A stretch of 64,000 nt of DNA. It comes from a virus. The notes below the pieces were generated by a model, which worked only from the letters and a program-made list of their open reading frames with translations, had not been told where the DNA came from and searched no databases. Location: the IMG/VR virus record IMGVR_UViG_3300042384_001501, positions 20,405 through 84,404 of that record. One strand, given 5' to 3'. The position numbers and the translations under genes are program-made. This document shows positions 39,969-49,000 of this stretch, in pieces (within the stretch, counting starts at the first letter, position 1; every line of letters begins with the position of its first letter).

Positions 39969-40361
39969 ATGAAAGTTTGTTTAAAATACCCAAAAAACAC
40001 TTTAACTAGTAAGGAACTAAAAGTACTTGGTAAATTTATTCAGTTATTACAAAAAATAATGCCACTTTCAAACAAGATAAAAATTGTCTTTTTAGATGAG
40101 AGAGTTGGTAAAATGACAACAGGTTCTTATAAAAAGAGTAAACACATTATTAAAGTCTTAATTAAAAATAGGTTACTTGCCGATTTGTTAAGAACGTTAT
40201 CCCATGAATGGGGGCACGCTTTTGATAACGAACATATTAATTTTGAAGATAGGAGAGAAGTTGGGGGAGAATCTGAAAATTTTGCAAATGCAATATCAGG
40301 AGCTGTAACCAAACACTTCATCAAAAAAAATCCTCAAGTTGAGGATATTATTTTTGAGTAA
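39969..40361 (+). CDS. Small zinc metallopeptidase-like protein (HEWGH)
   Basis: 130 aa. LLRTLSHEWGHAFDNEH contains HExxH (HEWGH), and GGESENFANA about 20 residues on offers the third zinc ligand, as in gluzincin-type proteases. The N-terminus is basic. Very small for a secreted protease and without signal peptide, so it may act in the infected cell or the virion. Single-gene late unit; converges on the gene at 40362. Confidence 0.65.
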   Translation: MKVCLKYPKNTLTSKELKVLGKFIQLLQKIMPLSNKIKIVFLDERVGKMTTGSYKKSKHIIKVLIKNRLLADLLRTLSHEWGHAFDNEHINFEDRREVGGESENFANAISGAVTKHFIKKNPQVEDIIFE

Positions 40362-40760
40362 TTAATTACAAATTTTAGAATAGATAGTTTCTAAAGAATG
40401 TTTGATTTGTACATCTAAATCTTTTTCCATCTGTAAAGCCCTTTCTTCCATCTCTTTTTTGAAAAAGTCTTTTAATTTTGACCAATCAATATCAGGTAGT
40501 TTAATAAAATAACTATAAGTATGGTTAGTAATTGTTACCTCACCATCTTCCATAGTAATAAAAATACCATATTGCTCGTTTTTAATGTATTTTTTACGAG
40601 AAATCGGGGCAATTAACAACTCAGAATTAGGATTGTGAATCAATCTTCTACAAATTGCGGTACATTGATTTATACGTGTCCTTTGAAGTTTTCTAAGTTC
40701 ACTTTCATTGATACTTCTAACAAAAATTTTGTAACGGGCAATTAATCTTTTTAGTGACAT
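40362..40760 (-). CDS. Hypothetical protein under a host-type promoter
   Basis: 132 aa, basic N-terminal half (MSLKRLIARYKIFVRSINES, ELRKLQRTRINQCTAICRRL) and an acidic, helical C-terminus. No recognised family. Its promoter is the TTG-N20-TATCTTTG type, so it is probably expressed early, unlike its neighbours. Its stop abuts that of the metallopeptidase gene. Confidence 0.55.
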   Translation of the reverse strand: MSLKRLIARYKIFVRSINESELRKLQRTRINQCTAICRRLIHNPNSELLIAPISRKKYIKNEQYGIFITMEDGEVTITNHTYSYFIKLPDIDWSKLKDFFKKEMEERALQMEKDLDVQIKHSLETIYSKICN

Positions 40761-40780
40761 TTTTTATTTATTTATGTCTA

Positions 40781-40811
40781 CAAAGATATTGCAAAAATTT
40801 TAATTTAACAA
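40781..40811 (-). promoter_or_regulatory. Host-type promoter for gene 40362-40760
   Basis: Minus strand TTG (40809-40811), 20-nt spacer, TATCTTTG (40781-40788), 20 nt before the ATG at 40760. Confidence 0.65.
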
Positions 40812-41329
40812 TAAGGTGATGAACATTTTTTCTTACCATCTAAACCTGGCATTCTTCCTTTACAAACCTGAACTGCGTATCCGTTAGCGTATGCACTAGG
40901 GTAAACTTTAAACTTTGATTTTGCTGCGGATTTACCACGAGAACAAAGTTTTGTTCCTGACTTTTTACGACCTTCATTCATTTGATATAACGCCAAGGCT
41001 TCATCAGGGTTTTCATTATCCATCGCCATTGACATATCGTCTAAAACATTGTCATTTTCCATCATATCACCATCATCTACATTCATAGACAATTCCATAC
41101 CATCTTTTTTTGTTTCATTCATTAGAAAGTCAAATACTTGGTCCATATTGTTTTTTGCCTCAGCAATATGGTCTTGAGCCCAATCATGTCCATTAGATAG
41201 AATCTCCTCAACCATATTACGGTCTAAATCTAACAATAAACCACATTGTCTTCTCATTTGTTCTAAATTACTGAAAAACATATATCTTTCAGATTCTTCT
41301 TTTAAAATTTTTTTAATTAATTTTTCCAT
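40805..41329 (-). CDS. Virion-type protein with basic Cys C-terminal domain
   Basis: 174 aa. The tag MEKLIKKILKEESERY has ILKE followed by Glu. A Met/Asp/Asn-rich acidic middle leads to the C-terminal domain from about 118: KKSGTKLCSRGKSAAKSKFK, YPSAYANGYAVQVCKGRMPG, KKKCSSPYC. From memory this domain (DUF5872-like) is frequent in large-phage and giant-virus genomes, function unknown. The acidic part may be a propeptide removed in the head. It starts 1 nt after the stop of 41331. Confidence 0.65.
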   Translation of the reverse strand: MEKLIKKILKEESERYMFFSNLEQMRRQCGLLLDLDRNMVEEILSNGHDWAQDHIAEAKNNMDQVFDFLMNETKKDGMELSMNVDDGDMMENDNVLDDMSMAMDNENPDEALALYQMNEGRKKSGTKLCSRGKSAAKSKFKVYPSAYANGYAVQVCKGRMPGLDGKKKCSSPYC

Positions 41330-41330
41330 A

Positions 41331-41837
41331 TTATCCTTTTAATTCTTCTTTTAATTGGTCACAAATTATAGAAAGAAAAGATTCTATTTCTCTTTCTAAA
41401 CCCTCATATTTTTCAAACAAATTTTCACCATCATTAGATTCAAAATTACAAACTGAATATTCACCATCAGAAGTACAATAAATCTCACCATAATATTCAT
41501 CACCACTAATTGTAAAATAACCTGAATGAATAATTTCATCTAAATTTTGTTCAGTTACCTCATACTTAAATGACATTGACGGAATTCCGGGAGATTCGTC
41601 AAATCTCCAAGTTTCACCACTTTTAACCAATTCTTTTGAAGTTGTTAATTCTTCATCGTCTAAAAACTCATTATTTAATGAATAGTGGTCAAGATATTTT
41701 TTTTCTTTATCGGTTAAAGATTTCATACCTGATGAATTAATTTTGTCAAGTATTGCGTCAATTTCTCCCATCCCCTCAGATAAAAATGTATCTATTATAA
41801 ATTTTAATTGAGATTCTTTAAGTATTAATTTTCTCAT
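41331..41837 (-). CDS. Hypothetical protein with packaging-type N-terminus
   Basis: 168 aa. MRKLILKESQLKFIIDTFLS with FLSE followed by Gly is a near copy of the tags at 36500 and in 38338. The rest is acidic (SLTDKEKKYLDHYSLNNEFLD, YEVTEQNLDEIIHSGYFTISG). It overlaps the structural gene upstream by 4 nt and is followed by the tagged 40805 gene. Probably a small packaged protein. Confidence 0.6.
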   Translation of the reverse strand: MRKLILKESQLKFIIDTFLSEGMGEIDAILDKINSSGMKSLTDKEKKYLDHYSLNNEFLDDEELTTSKELVKSGETWRFDESPGIPSMSFKYEVTEQNLDEIIHSGYFTISGDEYYGEIYCTSDGEYSVCNFESNDGENLFEKYEGLEREIESFLSIICDQLKEELKG

Positions 41838-43327
41838 TTTTTATTAACTATTTGAAACTTTAATGTTCTTTTATAAGTATCTATTTCACCTGAAGTTAAT
41901 ACTTTTATATCTACAAAATATTCGTTTGGTATTTTATCTCTAGTGTCGAAAATAAAATAAAATTCATTTGAAGTCCGATTAATTTGAGTCCAATCTTGTA
42001 CTTGAACTTCTGTTTGTCCTTCTCTAACATAAATTCTATAATATGATTTTACTTTTTGTAACGTCTCATTATTTGAATAAGCCTTTTTAATAATCACACC
42101 TACTTTCCTTACGTCAGTATTTAATATTTTTTCGTCTTGTTTAATTCCGTAAAAATCAAATCCATATAGTTTAGGGTCCTTACTTTGTATACCAATTTGA
42201 AAAGATTGTGAAAATGGTAAAGCAATAAAATCATTTGTTATTGACGGTAAATTATTATTATTGTATTCCAAATTTTTCCATACATCATTATATGTACAAG
42301 GACTATTAATTGTAATAGGAGGAATTTCAACTTTGTATATCCCTTTAGTAACTAAACAAGTTGATAAATCTTGGAATAAAACCGACCCATTGTTACTAAT
42401 TATATCAACTAAAGGAGTTGTATCTAAATTTGTGAAATCACCATTAATATAAGAATATAAATATAAATTATTTGTTGTGTTACCATAAAAAGAATTTCTA
42501 TCATCATCAATTAAATCATTATAATTAGTTTCTAAATATGGTTCATAAAAAGTTTGAGTATGTCTTGTAAAAAAACCAACAACATAGTTTTCGGTTAAAC
42601 CTGTTAACGTTTCTAAGTCAGGTAAAAATGCAATTCCCCAACCCGCAACTTCCGCACCATTTAAAATTGCATTTACCTCTGAGGTCATATTGAATTCAAT
42701 ATCTTCATTACCAAATTCAAAATGTTGGGTATCAACAATTGTTATTGCGGAGTAATTTATACCATTACCTGTAGCTGAGTTAGTATTGTCGTATATACCT
42801 GGTGTTCTCCAAGTGGTTGTTGTAGTTAAATTATACCAATTTGATGGTCTTTCTGAAAAAGATTTATCATTAATTTCTTCACTCGGTGTTAAAACTCCTG
42901 TTGGGGTATTAGAAGTTTTATTAGTTGGATAAAAGTCGTACCCAACACCTTCATCCCAAGTTACAAAATTGTTATTTTGATTATAAGTTGGGGGTATTCT
43001 AAATAATATTAAATCAAAAGAAGTTGCTCTTTTTACCCCTTCGGAATCTTTGGTGTTTAATAACTCTTCATCAAAAGATGAAGTATTTGTCATTCTTAAT
43101 GTATGAGTTATTTGACCATTACAGTCAGTTGAAATTACTCCATTATTATATTTTTGTATTAAATCACTTAAATCTAAATTAAAAATAAATCTTGAATAAG
43201 ATGTATTTGTGAATGAATCCGAGGTCGGTCCAAAATAAAGTTGGGTAACAGGATTCCTACCTGTGTTAGTATAACTATTATATAATAATGTATTATTCTT
43301 GCTAAAATAAGATTTATGAACTGACAT
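41834..43327 (-). CDS. Putative tail/baseplate structural protein
   Basis: 497 aa, beta-rich and Asn/Thr-rich. The N-terminal part (SYSRFIFNLDLSDLIQKYNN, TLRMTNTSSFDEELL, AVAGWGIAF-like GAEVAGWGIAFLPD) resembles DNRLRE-type jelly-roll modules seen in surface proteins. The C-terminal part has two beta-sandwich-like segments. No enzyme motif. It lies in a minus-strand run of presumed baseplate genes and has a TATTTAT box 17 nt upstream. Fibre or baseplate attachment is inferred. Confidence 0.5.
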   Translation of the reverse strand: MSVHKSYFSKNNTLLYNSYTNTGRNPVTQLYFGPTSDSFTNTSYSRFIFNLDLSDLIQKYNNGVISTDCNGQITHTLRMTNTSSFDEELLNTKDSEGVKRATSFDLILFRIPPTYNQNNNFVTWDEGVGYDFYPTNKTSNTPTGVLTPSEEINDKSFSERPSNWYNLTTTTTWRTPGIYDNTNSATGNGINYSAITIVDTQHFEFGNEDIEFNMTSEVNAILNGAEVAGWGIAFLPDLETLTGLTENYVVGFFTRHTQTFYEPYLETNYNDLIDDDRNSFYGNTTNNLYLYSYINGDFTNLDTTPLVDIISNNGSVLFQDLSTCLVTKGIYKVEIPPITINSPCTYNDVWKNLEYNNNNLPSITNDFIALPFSQSFQIGIQSKDPKLYGFDFYGIKQDEKILNTDVRKVGVIIKKAYSNNETLQKVKSYYRIYVREGQTEVQVQDWTQINRTSNEFYFIFDTRDKIPNEYFVDIKVLTSGEIDTYKRTLKFQIVNKK

Positions 43328-43344
43328 TTATAAATGGTTTATTT

Positions 43345-43351
43345 ATAAATA
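43345..43351 (-). promoter_or_regulatory. TATTTAT late box
   Basis: Minus strand, 17 nt before the ATG at 43327, abutting the stop of the upstream gene. Confidence 0.5.
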
Positions 43352-44887
43352 TCAATTAATACGAATATTTTGGTTTAAAACAGTATTTCTAGCATCTGCT
43401 AAGGCATCTCTTAACTTTTGTTTAGTTAATTTTCTAACACCGTATGGACCTTCATCGGGGGCTTCGTTTGGGTTGTGTATATGGTCAGTAACAAAATCAA
43501 CTATTAAATCTAATAAATCTAATAATTTTTCTCCCCTAACTGAAGAATTAGTCTTATCAACAAAAGATTCTAAATCTTCAATACCTAATGTATCAATACT
43601 TTTTGATAAATTTACCTGCTCAGTACCGATTGACTGTAAATGACTTAATAAAAATATTGTGTCGGCACCTATGGTTGTATAAGTTTCATCTATTTTTTCA
43701 ACTTCTTTTTCATAAACTTCTTCTTTTTTGGGTTTTGGTGGTTGTACAAGTAAATTTTTACCATAAACAATTGACGATTCTGAAGATGTAAAATATTTTA
43801 CAAAATTTTTAAAATCATTTGAATTTTTACTTATAATCGCATTTGAATTTCTTAACCCATCTGAAATATTTGGACCAAAACAGAAGAAAGATGGATATCT
43901 TGGCTCTTTTATTTGGTAATTTGGCATTGGTGGTATATTAATCAATCCCAAATCACCAAACGATTTTTCTAAAAATGTATTAATTAATGTGGTTGCAGAT
44001 ATTAATGTCAACGAGTTAAAATCGTACTCAAATAATGTGCGACCTATACAGTCTGAAAAATCAGTATCTTGATTAATATTATTAGATAAAGTTTTTTCAT
44101 TTTCTAATAATTCATAAATTTTAATACTACCCGTAAAAGTACCGTTAACTGGAGGATTTGGGTTACTTTCTAAATTATCAACATCGTAAATTATTAATTT
44201 TTTAACAGGTATAGAATCTGTTTGGTTATATAAAAAAATTGTAGGTTCGGGATTTGTAGTGATTTTTTCTTTAAAATGTGATAAATTTACAAATGCTCTA
44301 TTAAAATTTCTTTTTGGGATTTGATTAGGTACAAATTCATAAACTTTACCTGCTCTTAATAATAAACTATCGTCACCTAAAACCATATCTGAGGTACCTC
44401 TTCCCATAACCGCAACTTCTGAATTTTTAGGAAAAACTCCTTCGATGTTTTGGTTAATTAATTTTGGAGACCCGTAATTAAACGGTTTACCCTTTGTATT
44501 TGATGATGGACCAACTAAAGATTTTGGTTGAGATATATTATCTCCCTGTCCTGTATTTGCTAAAGTTTGTTCATATGTCTCACCTCCAATATTTAAAATG
44601 TTTGACGGAGAAAATTGTATCCAATATTGGTCCTGAAAAGTACTCTCAAATGGATTTGCGTAAAACAATAAAACAGTCTCACCTTCTTGAGGTGCTTGAT
44701 TAAAAAAAATAGGTAATAATGAAACAAAAACGTATGGGTCATTATCCGACCATTTTGTAAATGATGTTTTATTTAATGCCGTCTCATCAATTCCTTGCGG
44801 GTATGCCCTTATTTTAAGAGTACCCGGTTGAGATGCTCCATCAACGTCTAATACCTTACCTAATTTTATTATTTTTTTATTTACCAT
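43352..44887 (-). CDS. Putative baseplate hub protein with OB-like N-terminal domain
   Basis: 511 aa. The first 130 residues (KLGKVLDVDGASQPGTLKIRAYPQGI, VFVSLLPIFFNQAPQEGETVLLFY, QYWIQF) fit the OB-fold of gp5/gpV-type baseplate hub proteins, which begin with 'GkVldv.dp...G.lkVRi.g'. The remainder is unassigned, with a long helical C-terminus. No lysozyme motif like T4 gp5 was seen. It overlaps the 44877 gene by 11 nt. Confidence 0.55.
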   Translation of the reverse strand: MVNKKIIKLGKVLDVDGASQPGTLKIRAYPQGIDETALNKTSFTKWSDNDPYVFVSLLPIFFNQAPQEGETVLLFYANPFESTFQDQYWIQFSPSNILNIGGETYEQTLANTGQGDNISQPKSLVGPSSNTKGKPFNYGSPKLINQNIEGVFPKNSEVAVMGRGTSDMVLGDDSLLLRAGKVYEFVPNQIPKRNFNRAFVNLSHFKEKITTNPEPTIFLYNQTDSIPVKKLIIYDVDNLESNPNPPVNGTFTGSIKIYELLENEKTLSNNINQDTDFSDCIGRTLFEYDFNSLTLISATTLINTFLEKSFGDLGLINIPPMPNYQIKEPRYPSFFCFGPNISDGLRNSNAIISKNSNDFKNFVKYFTSSESSIVYGKNLLVQPPKPKKEEVYEKEVEKIDETYTTIGADTIFLLSHLQSIGTEQVNLSKSIDTLGIEDLESFVDKTNSSVRGEKLLDLLDLIVDFVTDHIHNPNEAPDEGPYGVRKLTKQKLRDALADARNTVLNQNIRIN

Positions 44888-45092
44888 TTCTATTTTGATA
44901 TTCTTCTAAAATTCTATTGTATAAAGATTCAACTTCGTCAAAATGAGTTGTCATTTTTAAAATAATTTGTTTTGTAGTTTCAAAATTATCTTTTAAAAAA
45001 TCCATCGCAGTTTCTAACTCTTTATTACTCTTATTTTTATAATCTTTGATTATATCTAAAATTTTTTCTGTGCTTTTATCTGTCTGTATCAT
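44877..45092 (-). CDS. Small coiled-coil protein, 71 aa
   Basis: MIQTDKSTEKILDIIKDYKN, then continuous helix-forming sequence (ELETAMDFLKDNFETTKQIILKMTTHFDEVESLYNRI). Lies between two presumed baseplate genes with 2-11 nt spacing or overlap. Possibly a structural linker; function unknown. Confidence 0.5.
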   Translation of the reverse strand: MIQTDKSTEKILDIIKDYKNKSNKELETAMDFLKDNFETTKQIILKMTTHFDEVESLYNRILEEYQNRNGK

Positions 45093-45094
45093 AT

Positions 45095-47056
45095 TTAAAA
45101 CTTTTTACCGTATGCTGAAGATGGGATAGTAGTTCCTCCACCAAATGCCGCTACAGCGAGTGCTGGTATCGCAATCTGTACTTTACCATTTGCGGCCTCT
45201 TCTTCCGCCATAGATTTCATTTGTGCCAATTTTGCTAATACAAATTTATTTGGAGCACCACTTGGTAAAGAACCTGTGGGTATACCTAATTTTTGTAACT
45301 CTTCTAATGTATTTAAAAAGGCTCTAGTGTAAGAATACCCGTCTAAAGCTTGAGATGCAAAAAGTAATGGTAATGGTATTGCATTACCTAAACCAGTTGT
45401 CGCAATTCTAAATAGTTTTAATAGTTCATCTATCACTGATTTACATTGTCGGTAATCAGATATAAAACTTGCTACAACAATTAGTAATTGAACTAATTTA
45501 GTTATCATTATAATTTTCATAGACGCCTTTTCTTTAGCTAAATCTTTTACAATGACTTGTAGTAATTCAAAAATATCTTTTTTAATTTGTTCAAATAATT
45601 CTTTTATAAAAATCGAAATAATTTTTGAAATTAAATTAACCACCAATTTTTTAAATTTTTTGAAAAAATCACTAACATTATCAATTAAATAATCAATATT
45701 TTCACCAGCCCCTTGAGTTAGTGATTTAATCATTATCATTAATGGTAATATTACTTTAGGTGATAAAATAGACATCACCAAACCAATTGGTAAATTTTTT
45801 AAAAAATCAGTATTCAAACTTAATTGGTACGCGGGTAAATTTGCGGATAAATTAACGTATTTATCTTTTTCAAGATTACTTAATATTGAATCTGTTAAAT
45901 TTTGAACTAACTCAAGTTCATCATTTTTAGTTGTACCACTTAAAATTTCTTCTAATCCTTGAAATATTAATTCACTATCAATTGGTAATTGAACATTATC
46001 ACAATCAGTTAATTCAATAATACCGTTTAAAAATTTAGTTCTTTCTTCCTCAATCTGACGTATATTCAAAGAAGTTAACTCAAAAAAATCTTCTTCAATC
46101 CCATCCAACTCTGGTATTTTTGATGAGCCCTGAACGTCAATTTCAGTTGCTGAGTCAAAACACAATCCTAAAATTCTTGTAATAAATTTATTCATTTTAA
46201 GACTCGCGTCCAAAGTATTTGTACCCGCTTGTACTGATAATGCTCCGGTAAGTAAATCTGTTATTTTACCAGCGTATAGATGAGTTTCAACAATATCTAT
46301 ACTTTGATAATAATCGACAATAAAACTAGATACTTTGTTTGCAACAGGACCTGAATTGTCTAACATCCTATTTGATAACTCAACTTTGAAAAATTGACCA
46401 CTGTTACCTTGTCCGTCAGTTTGAACAAAAGTAATATTAAATAAATCTTGACCTGATGCTCCTTTATATAATAACCCTTGGTTATCTGGTGAACTTTGAT
46501 AAGACTCGTCAGGATTTTGAGTTCTTTTAAATAACTCTTTATTTAAACTTTTTTTTGTATCTGATGCGTTAAATGATTTTTTTTCGTAATAAATTTTACC
46601 CCTTTTAGTTGATGGGTCTATTTGAAGTTGTTTAAAAAAATCAATTGAATTTATATTAATATAAATAGGTTGGTTTGAAATGAACTCTTGTTCTGAATCA
46701 CAATTAATTGCATTTATAATTTCCTGTACAATTAAATTACGAATTTCAGGTTTTTTCTTTTCAATAGTTTGAATAAATTTATTTTTCAAATAATTGATTG
46801 TATTTTTACCTTTACCTTTAGTTAAAGTATTAATATCAAATAACTGTGAAAACTGACTTTTAGTGTCTTGTCTAATTTTTTCAGCATTTTTTTTAAGTTC
46901 CTCTAAACCTACTTGACCTTTAGATAATAATGATTCTAAATTATCTCCTTGGTTTTTTAAAACTTCTTGTAACGAAGTTTTCGCCTCAGTGTACGATTTA
47001 ACGGAACTAATTTCCGACTTTAAATTTTCATAACTATCATCTAAATCTATTACCAT
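45095..47056 (-). CDS. Large virion structural protein, possibly baseplate or tape-measure type
   Basis: 653 aa. N-terminal coiled coil (about 1-110), then a mixed region with QGLLYKGASGQDLFNITFVQ. A long hydrophobic and helical region at about 410-600 includes LVMSILSPKVILPLMIMI and LVVNLISKIISIFIKELFEQ, and the end is Ala/Gly-rich (IPALAVAAFGGGTTIPSSAYG). No recognised family. Hydrophobic helices and position suggest a protein that contacts membrane during injection; this is inference. It overlaps the 47056 gene by 1 nt. Confidence 0.5.
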   Translation of the reverse strand: MVIDLDDSYENLKSEISSVKSYTEAKTSLQEVLKNQGDNLESLLSKGQVGLEELKKNAEKIRQDTKSQFSQLFDINTLTKGKGKNTINYLKNKFIQTIEKKKPEIRNLIVQEIINAINCDSEQEFISNQPIYININSIDFFKQLQIDPSTKRGKIYYEKKSFNASDTKKSLNKELFKRTQNPDESYQSSPDNQGLLYKGASGQDLFNITFVQTDGQGNSGQFFKVELSNRMLDNSGPVANKVSSFIVDYYQSIDIVETHLYAGKITDLLTGALSVQAGTNTLDASLKMNKFITRILGLCFDSATEIDVQGSSKIPELDGIEEDFFELTSLNIRQIEEERTKFLNGIIELTDCDNVQLPIDSELIFQGLEEILSGTTKNDELELVQNLTDSILSNLEKDKYVNLSANLPAYQLSLNTDFLKNLPIGLVMSILSPKVILPLMIMIKSLTQGAGENIDYLIDNVSDFFKKFKKLVVNLISKIISIFIKELFEQIKKDIFELLQVIVKDLAKEKASMKIIMITKLVQLLIVVASFISDYRQCKSVIDELLKLFRIATTGLGNAIPLPLLFASQALDGYSYTRAFLNTLEELQKLGIPTGSLPSGAPNKFVLAKLAQMKSMAEEEAANGKVQIAIPALAVAAFGGGTTIPSSAYGKKF

Positions 47057-47418
47057 TATAATGTTAGATTAATATTTGTGTCAGAGTCAACATCTTTTTC
47101 TATTAATCCTTTTAAAACCTCATCATCAAATTCTAATAAACTAAAAGATTCAGTTTGAGAATTTTTTTCCCAAATATTTGCTTGTAATTTTGAAAGACTT
47201 AATTTTTTCTCGACACACTCGTTAATTATTTTTTGTTGTTTTTCGATAACTGGACCAATTAAAGTCATGTCTTCAGGTTCTTTCATCATAGAAATCATCT
47301 TATTTTGAATCCTGAGAGCTGTTGACCTTTGTTCAACTAACTCATTATAGATTTCCTGCATCAGTGCTTGTAACGATTCTTTAGTGAAATTAATTTCTTT
47401 TTTTCTTGGCTTAGTCAT
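47056..47418 (-). CDS. Helical hypothetical protein, 120 aa
   Basis: MTKPRKKEINFTKESLQALM, then helix-rich sequence with 'QRSTALRIQNKMISMMKEPEDM' and an acidic C-terminus. Late box 4 nt upstream marks it as the first gene of the structural operon running to 40805. No known motif. Confidence 0.5.
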   Translation of the reverse strand: MTKPRKKEINFTKESLQALMQEIYNELVEQRSTALRIQNKMISMMKEPEDMTLIGPVIEKQQKIINECVEKKLSLSKLQANIWEKNSQTESFSLLEFDDEVLKGLIEKDVDSDTNINLTL

Positions 47419-47422
47419 ATTA

Positions 47423-47429
47423 ATAAATA
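47423..47429 (-). promoter_or_regulatory. TATTTAT late box
   Basis: Minus strand, 4 nt before the ATG at 47418; heads the presumed baseplate operon. Confidence 0.65.
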
Positions 47430-47443
47430 TAAAATTAAGAGTT

Positions 47444-48193
47444 TTATGATTCTTGCTCCGTTTTGATTATGTTATCATAAAGTATTTTATATTTTTTCAT
47501 ACTTGTTCTTATTTCTTTTGTTGACAGATTTGTCATCTCTCTTAATGATAATAAAATTAAATTTTTGTTAAATTTATTATTATCGGATGTTTGAAAAATT
47601 TGTTTATAGTTTTCCAAAATATCACATAACGCAACCCCAAGTTTGTATTCATTTGTACCCTCGTCAAATTCATTAGATTTTTCTTTAACATTTTGTAACA
47701 ATTTAATTAAAATGTTTTCTTTATCATCTTCCTCATCATCTATATAATATGACATATTTGGGTTATTTTCTAAATCACTTGATATATCTTCATACGAAAT
47801 TTTTCTATTTTGTTCTTTTTGGTCTTTTAAAATTTGACCCATTAAATAGTTTTTACAAATAGTTCCAAAATATGAATATGCCTTTTTTTCTTTTGACGGA
47901 CTAAATTTTTCAATTTTAGTCATTAAAAAAGAATGAGTGTCGGTATGGATTTCATAAAAATCCATGTCTTTTCGATATAATTTATATCTTCTAATAATGG
48001 AAGATATCATTTTATCTAAAGGATGTCTTAAATAATCATTATATATCTTATTCTTTTCATCAAAAGTAGAAGCAGTTAGGAACATCCTAACTGCTAATTC
48101 TTCTCTTTGGTCAAAATAGTTTTCATTTTCAGATTTACTTTTTTTACCCTTTTGAATGATTATTGTTGTTTGTCCTGAATAATCATTGACCAT
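47444..48193 (-). CDS. Late-transcription sigma factor (gp55-like)
   Basis: 249 aa (T4 gp55 is 185). Residues about 58-125 (HPLDKMISSIIRRYKLY, DTHSFLMTKIEKFSPSKEKKAYSYFGTICKNYLMGQ) match the sigma region 2-like core of gp55 proteins in T4-like phages. A C-terminal helix-turn-helix-like segment (LSLREMTNLSTKEIRTSMKKYKILYDNI) may act like region 4. It would direct host RNA polymerase to late promoters, presumably the TATTTAT boxes found throughout the window. It overlaps the glycosyltransferase gene upstream by 1 nt. Confidence 0.75.
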   Translation of the reverse strand: MVNDYSGQTTIIIQKGKKSKSENENYFDQREELAVRMFLTASTFDEKNKIYNDYLRHPLDKMISSIIRRYKLYRKDMDFYEIHTDTHSFLMTKIEKFSPSKEKKAYSYFGTICKNYLMGQILKDQKEQNRKISYEDISSDLENNPNMSYYIDDEEDDKENILIKLLQNVKEKSNEFDEGTNEYKLGVALCDILENYKQIFQTSDNNKFNKNLILLSLREMTNLSTKEIRTSMKKYKILYDNIIKTEQES

Positions 48194-48999
48194 TAAACTT
48201 CTTGTGGTTCGTATTTTATTTGTCTGTCATCATTGAAAAAATATTCTTTTTTCGCAGAATTAATCCAAAATTTAACCTCATCTTCAGATAAAACATTGTC
48301 ACCATTTTTGTAATTCCAAAAAATACCTCCATGTCTTAAATTAATATGTTTGTAACCTAATTTTGGGATTGTCATAATTTTTGAAGAATTATATGTTAAA
48401 CGTAAGAATAACTCATAAACAAATGTTAATTTTATTGAAGGCTTAAACCCTCCAAAATCAAGAAATGTACTTTTCTTAATCACCATTCCTGATGTTTGGA
48501 AATTTTGATATGAGTGTAAGGTATCATTAGTTAGATACCCCATTTCTTGACTAAAATTAGATGCAAAAGTTGCCTCATTTGTGAATCCGGCAAACACACC
48601 CTTATCGTCAACGTCAACTACGATTGGTAAAAAACAATCAACATCGTCATAAATTTCAGAATATTTTTTAACATTTTTAAACCAAATTTTAGAATACTCG
48701 TCATCAAACTCAAGAATTGATACCCATTTTGTTTTAGATTCTTTAATACCTAAATTAACTTGACTACAAAAATTAGGTTCTTCTGTGTACTCAATAAGTC
48801 TGATATTTAAATCACCAAAGTCAAATGAGTTTAAATATTTAACTAAATTGTCTTCAAGTGTGTGAACTATAATTAGTTCAGATGGTTTAACTTCTTGGTT
48901 TTGTACAGATTGTATTGATTTTTCAAAAAAATCAGTAAAAAAAGATGCGATTGCGGATTTAATTGGTAATACTACCGTTAAGTCAAAATTGTTCTCCAT
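48193..48999 (-). CDS. Family 2 glycosyltransferase
   Basis: 268 aa GT-A enzyme. LTVVLPIKSAIASFFTDFFE, QNQEVKPSELIIVH, VNLGIKESKTKWVSILEFDD (DxD-like EFDDE) and GMVIKKSTFLDFGGF fit GT2. No membrane anchor. It presumably uses a nucleotide sugar made by the downstream-strand cluster or the host. Sits between gp55 and another glycosyltransferase with 1-nt spacing. Confidence 0.75.
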   Translation of the reverse strand: MENNFDLTVVLPIKSAIASFFTDFFEKSIQSVQNQEVKPSELIIVHTLEDNLVKYLNSFDFGDLNIRLIEYTEEPNFCSQVNLGIKESKTKWVSILEFDDEYSKIWFKNVKKYSEIYDDVDCFLPIVVDVDDKGVFAGFTNEATFASNFSQEMGYLTNDTLHSYQNFQTSGMVIKKSTFLDFGGFKPSIKLTFVYELFLRLTYNSSKIMTIPKLGYKHINLRHGGIFWNYKNGDNVLSEDEVKFWINSAKKEYFFNDDRQIKYEPQEV

Positions 49000-49000
49000 A

